64,000 nucleotides of DNA from JBLHKW01 sp047618565 (lineage in GTDB: Bacteria; Planctomycetota; UBA1135; GCA-002686595). Within the stretch, counting starts at the first letter, position 1, and every line of letters starts with the position of its first letter. The position numbers were made by a program, and so were the translations under genes. Below, piece by piece: positions 59,042 through 64,000 of the stretch. Location of the stretch: contig JBLHKW010000002.1 in NCBI GenBank assembly GCA_047618565.1, positions 62,001 through 126,000 on the forward strand. The letters run 5' to 3'. The notes under the pieces were generated by a model, which was given only the letters and a program-made list of their open reading frames with translations, did not search any database and was not told the origin of the DNA.

Positions 59042-60820
59042 ATGGCAAGGTCTTGCGGCATTCGAATCGGGCCCCGGCGCTACGAGATCGTGGTTCTCGA
59101 CGGTAGTCCGAAGAAGCACCAGATCTCGGCCTACTACTCGGGCGAATTCCCGAGCGATCCGGAGAACGCGGAGACGGAGTTCGCGGCTGCCCTGCGCCAC
59201 ACGGCGAAGGAACACAACATCCCGCACGAGAACGTCGGCCTGGTGATCGACTCGGGTCAGGCGGCGTTCCGGAGGGTTCGCCTGCCGTTCTCGGATCAGT
59301 CGAAGATCGACCAGGTGCTGAAGTACGAGGTCGAGGCCTTGCTGCCGCAGTGGAACATCGATGACGTCATCGTCGATTTCCTGACCGTGTCACGGGACGA
59401 GCAAGGTTCCGAGCTGCTGGTTTCGGCCGTGCCCAAATCGGAGCTGGGACGCATGCTCAAGATCACCGAGCGCGCCGGCATCGAACCGCTCGAGGTGGAG
59501 CTCGAGACGACGGCGATGGTCAACGCGGCTTCGAGCGCGGAGATCTTCGCCTCGGAGAGTTCTCAGTTGCTCGTGCATATCGGCGAGCTATCGACCTCGG
59601 TCGTGGTGGTCGAGGCGGGCCAGGTGCGCGAGATGCGCGTGATTCACATCGGTGCCCTGAGCCAGGAGCCGAAGAAGAAGCCGGACGACGAGGAGCAGGA
59701 ATCCAGCGACCCGGAGGCCGAGGCGGCGCAGGACCAGGTGCAGGGCGAGGACGGGGAGCGCGAACTTGTCTTCCTCGAGAATCCGGAAGAGCCGGAACCG
59801 CTGCAGATCAGCCGCCGGCTGGATCAGGCCGTACGGCGCATCCGGCGTGAGCTCGGGCGCACGATCTCCGGCGCCCGGACGACCCACCCGGTCGACGCCA
59901 TCTACGTCTGCGGCATGGAGCTGCCCAGCCTGATCGGTAGCGACGTGCAGGACATTCCGATCTACCTGCTCGATTGCTTCGACGAGGACGGCGGCCAGCC
60001 CGCCGACGGCTACGGTGGCCTCGTGATCGCCTACGGCTCGGCGATCCGCCAGCTCGGGGGCGGGGTCGTGGTCGCTTCGCTACGGCGCGAAGAGCTGCGT
60101 TACACGGGAGCGTTCGAGCGCATCGAGTTCCCGCTGGCGGTGGCTTGCCTGTTGCTCACGACGCTACTTGGCGTGATCAGCATCCTGCAGGTCAAGCAGG
60201 CCGAGTGGCAGAAGGGTGGCGGCCGGTTCTGGCTCATGAGCTCGAACAACTACATGGTGGACGACCTGGCCGAGGGGCGTGTGGGCTTGCTCAATCCGGC
60301 GCCCAAGGAGCTCGAGGACTATGCGGAGCTGATCGAGACCCCGGGCGGTGATCCAGACCGGACGCCGCTGGAGTCGTTGCGATATATCCGCGACGACCTC
60401 GCCCAGCGCGTGCTCGGCCTGCGCCGGACCCTGGGTCAGGATGGTGACATCGTGCAGCCCCAGTCGGCGTTCCTCGCCACCATGCTGGTGCTGGATGTGC
60501 TCAAGTCGAACGCTGGCACGCGCCCGTCGCTGCGGCGCGTGCGCTCGGTCTACCAGAAGGGTACGCGCGGCGCCGGGGATTCCGTCATCGTGTCGATGGA
60601 CATCACCTTTTTCGCGGAGAACTCCCTGCGCGGCACTCAGGACTACGAGGCTTTCGCGCAGGCGCTGAAGGCCGAGCCCTGGTTCGTCGAGATCGACAAG
60701 AAGAAGTCCGTACCCCTCGAGGGAGACGCCGGCATCGCGCTGACCAATGTCCCGGTCACGGTGGATGTGTCCAAGTACCTGGCGTCTCATGCTGCCCCCG
60801 GGGCCCAGGGCAAGATGTAA
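59042..60820 (+). CDS. GspL-like protein (PilM-type ATPase fold plus PilN-like part)
   Basis: 592 residues. The first ~340 residues have the actin-like fold of PilM/GspL (GIRIGPRRYEIVVLDG, VGLVIDSGQAAFRRVRLPF, DQVLKYEVEALLPQ, LLVHIGELSTSVVVVEAGQ, DAIYVCGMELPSL). An acidic/Gln-rich insert lies at ~208-245. One membrane helix near residues 362-382 (FPLAVACLLLTTLLGVISIL) is followed by a PilN/ferredoxin-like periplasmic region. The fusion architecture matches GspL of type II secretion. It is followed by a PilO/GspM-like gene with a 1-nt overlap. Confidence 0.8.
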   Translation: MARSCGIRIGPRRYEIVVLDGSPKKHQISAYYSGEFPSDPENAETEFAAALRHTAKEHNIPHENVGLVIDSGQAAFRRVRLPFSDQSKIDQVLKYEVEALLPQWNIDDVIVDFLTVSRDEQGSELLVSAVPKSELGRMLKITERAGIEPLEVELETTAMVNAASSAEIFASESSQLLVHIGELSTSVVVVEAGQVREMRVIHIGALSQEPKKKPDDEEQESSDPEAEAAQDQVQGEDGERELVFLENPEEPEPLQISRRLDQAVRRIRRELGRTISGARTTHPVDAIYVCGMELPSLIGSDVQDIPIYLLDCFDEDGGQPADGYGGLVIAYGSAIRQLGGGVVVASLRREELRYTGAFERIEFPLAVACLLLTTLLGVISILQVKQAEWQKGGGRFWLMSSNNYMVDDLAEGRVGLLNPAPKELEDYAELIETPGGDPDRTPLESLRYIRDDLAQRVLGLRRTLGQDGDIVQPQSAFLATMLVLDVLKSNAGTRPSLRRVRSVYQKGTRGAGDSVIVSMDITFFAENSLRGTQDYEAFAQALKAEPWFVEIDKKKSVPLEGDAGIALTNVPVTVDVSKYLASHAAPGAQGKM

Positions 60821-61356
60821 TGAAGTTCACCTTTGCACGGGTCGTGATTCTGCTGTGTGTCGTGCTGTCCGGTGCACTGGGCGTGTTCGCCTGGTCGCAA
60901 CAGAAGGCGATCGAGGAGATGCGCACCGCCCTGGCGCCAGGAGGGGAGGTCGAGGACCTCGTACGCGAGATCCAGGTCTACTCGCGTGAGCACACCGAGC
61001 TGATGAAGCAGAAGGAAGGCGACCTGCTTTCCGACGAGGACCAGACGCCCGAGTCCTACATCCGTGGCGTGGCCTACCGCCCGGACGTCAGCATGGGCCA
61101 GATCGAGGTCGATCCGGACACCCGCGACGACAAGAGCTTCGTCGACATGATCTACCGCATCAACGCGGACGACAAGGCCAAGAAGTTCACGCGCACGCAC
61201 CTGGCCAACTTCTTCTTCAAGCTCGAAGAGAAGAGCAACCGCGTCAAGGTCACGCTACTCGAGGTCAAGGCCGCCGAGAAGCGCCTCGACCCGCACGAGA
61301 TCCCCAGCGACAACTGGACCTTCAAGGCCGAAGTTACGCTGCGCAGGAAGAAGTAA
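60820..61356 (+). CDS. PilO/GspM-like inner-membrane protein
   Basis: 178 residues: an N-terminal membrane helix (VVILLCVVLSGALGVFAW), a coiled-coil region (~residues 30-60) and a ferredoxin-like C-terminal part (NFFFKLEEKSNRVKVTLLEV ... WTFKAEVTLRR). This matches the general build of PilO/GspM proteins that cap the inner-membrane platform of type IV pili or type II secretion. Identification follows from the upstream GspL-like gene and not from strong motifs. Confidence 0.7.
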   Translation: MKFTFARVVILLCVVLSGALGVFAWSQQKAIEEMRTALAPGGEVEDLVREIQVYSREHTELMKQKEGDLLSDEDQTPESYIRGVAYRPDVSMGQIEVDPDTRDDKSFVDMIYRINADDKAKKFTRTHLANFFFKLEEKSNRVKVTLLEVKAAEKRLDPHEIPSDNWTFKAEVTLRRKK

Positions 61357-61358
61357 GC

Positions 61359-62456
61359 GTGTCCGCGGCAGCCGCCACTGAAGGCAGTCCCGGTCGCCGC
61401 AAGCTGTCCGTCGGGCGCAAGCTGTTGCTCTCGCTGTCCGTGCTGGTCCTCGGCGCGGCGCTACTCGAAGCGGCCGTGCGCGTGCGTTTCTACCTGTCGC
61501 ACGGGTCCTGGACGGCGCTGCTTGGATTCACGACGCACGAGGTTTCCGGTCTGCCGATTCCGATACCGGGACGCCTGGCGGGACCGATCGAGATCGACTC
61601 GTTGGGGTTCCGGAATCCGGAGCTCGCACTGCCCAAGCCTGAGGGCGTGATGCGGCTGGCGTTTCTGGGCGGCTCGACCACCTTTTGCGCCGAGGCAGCC
61701 GAGGGTGCGCACGCGTGGCCGGCGCGGGTTCGGGATCTCCTGGCGGAAAGCTATCCGGAGACCGAATTCGACTTTGTCAACGCGGGTGTCAGCGGCTACT
61801 CGATCGAGAGGAGCTCGCTCAATCTGAAGCACCGCGTGGCGCAGCTCGATCCGGATGTGATCTTCATCTATCACGCCACCAACGACATCACCAAGGACAC
61901 GCGCAAGCTGGCCCAGGACGCGGGCGTCTACCAGGGCCATGGCGATGGGGGCAGCTTCATGGCGAAGTACTCCCAGGCCTGGGCGCTGATCGAGAAGAAC
62001 CTGCTCTTCCAGAAACGCATGTCGGCGCTCAAGGACGAGGGCGGACGGCTGGAGATCGTCGGCGATACGGTCGCCGCGGACTTCGAGCAGCGCCTGACGC
62101 AGCTGGTTCAGGACGCGCAGGCGTGCGCGCAGCTGGTCGTGCTGCCCACGTTCAGTCACCAGGTGCGGCGGGAGCAGACGGCCGAGAGGCGGCTCGACGC
62201 CTGCAATACCTCCCTGTACTACATGCCCTACATGAGCCCGGATGGCTGCCTGATCGCGTTCGAGGCTTACAACGCCGCGATCCGGCGCGTGGCCGCGGCG
62301 ACCGGCGCGCTGCTGGTCGAGGGCGAGTACGACATCCCGGGGGACAGGGAGCACTTCAACGACTCCGTGCACCTGATCGGACCGGGGCTGCGCCTGATGG
62401 GCGAGCGCGTGGGACGCGCGTTGATCGCGTCACCGGAGCTGAAGGCGCTGCTATAG
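61359..62456 (+). CDS. Membrane-anchored SGNH/GDSL hydrolase
   Basis: 365 residues from GTG at 61359, 2 nt after the previous stop. One N-terminal membrane helix (KLLLSLSVLVLGAALLEAAV) anchors an extracytoplasmic SGNH domain. Block I is GGSTTFCAE with the catalytic Ser, block III is HATNDITKD with the Asn, and block V is HFNDSVHLIGPGL with the His. It also has a Cys pair in QACAQLVVLPTF. SGNH proteins of this kind often act on polysaccharide O-acyl groups or lipids. Confidence 0.88.
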   Translation: MSAAAATEGSPGRRKLSVGRKLLLSLSVLVLGAALLEAAVRVRFYLSHGSWTALLGFTTHEVSGLPIPIPGRLAGPIEIDSLGFRNPELALPKPEGVMRLAFLGGSTTFCAEAAEGAHAWPARVRDLLAESYPETEFDFVNAGVSGYSIERSSLNLKHRVAQLDPDVIFIYHATNDITKDTRKLAQDAGVYQGHGDGGSFMAKYSQAWALIEKNLLFQKRMSALKDEGGRLEIVGDTVAADFEQRLTQLVQDAQACAQLVVLPTFSHQVRREQTAERRLDACNTSLYYMPYMSPDGCLIAFEAYNAAIRRVAAATGALLVEGEYDIPGDREHFNDSVHLIGPGLRLMGERVGRALIASPELKALL

Positions 62457-62481
62457 GAGCGAGCCGGCGCCGCGCGGCTCC

Positions 62482-64000
<1,519 letters not shown>

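Overview
The window is a GC-rich bacterial chromosome segment with short intergenic gaps and many translationally coupled genes. The gene mix suggests a flagellated member of the Planctomycetota or a close relative. It includes a DUF255/YyaL protein, a PRSWD...RFC-x2-C-type membrane protein, PQQ-like and BNR propellers, secreted peptidases and a sulfatase-like lipoprotein. The assignment is an inference from gene content; there is no rRNA or tRNA to confirm it.

Region 1 (1-16.8 kb) is a flagellar and regulatory cluster. It holds the 5' part of an NtrC-type sigma-54 activator, two flagellins, fliD, fliS, a small FliT-like gene, a long operon fliO-fliP-fliQ-fliR-flhB-flhA-flhF-flhG followed by a small membrane gene, fliA and four small genes, and finally flgM on the opposite strand. 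The promoters fit this logic. A consensus sigma-54 promoter with two tandem palindromes upstream precedes fliO. FliA (sigma-28) type promoters precede fliD and flgM, and a third lies in front of a serine protease gene at 53 kb.

Region 2 (17-25 kb) has an M1 peptidase with a coupled membrane protein, a long palindromic repeat, sfsA, and prfB (RF2) with its programmed +1 frameshift. Next comes a 176-bp MITE-like element whose terminal repeat overlaps the prfB stop. It is followed by a thioredoxin-like gene whose catalytic CxxC is encoded as UGA-Gly-Gln-Cys with a SECIS-like hairpin just downstream, overlapping a DUF255/YyaL gene. This candidate selenoprotein is the most interesting item in the window, and it sits 1.4 kb from the other UGA recoding event.

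Region 3 (25-47.7 kb) is mainly exported or accessory proteins: a DUF885 protein, an AlkD-like protein, a methyltransferase, an M1-like peptidase, an alpha/beta hydrolase, PQQ-like and BNR propellers, an HExxH protein fused to an NTF2-like domain, a VOC protein, an AraC/GyrI regulator, an amino-acid permease, a conditioned-medium-factor-like hydrolase, and a sulfatase-like lipoprotein split by a 1-nt frameshift.

Region 4 (47.9-64 kb) mixes housekeeping and cell-envelope genes: purH, a BON-like protein, a degenerate GGDEF-like/HDOD pair, a membrane-anchored serine protease, a rhodanese, a HEAT-repeat/cyclophilin lipoprotein, ribBA, an ECF sigma/anti-sigma operon, GspL/PilM-N and PilO/GspM-like genes, an SGNH hydrolase, and the 3' part of carB running off the end.
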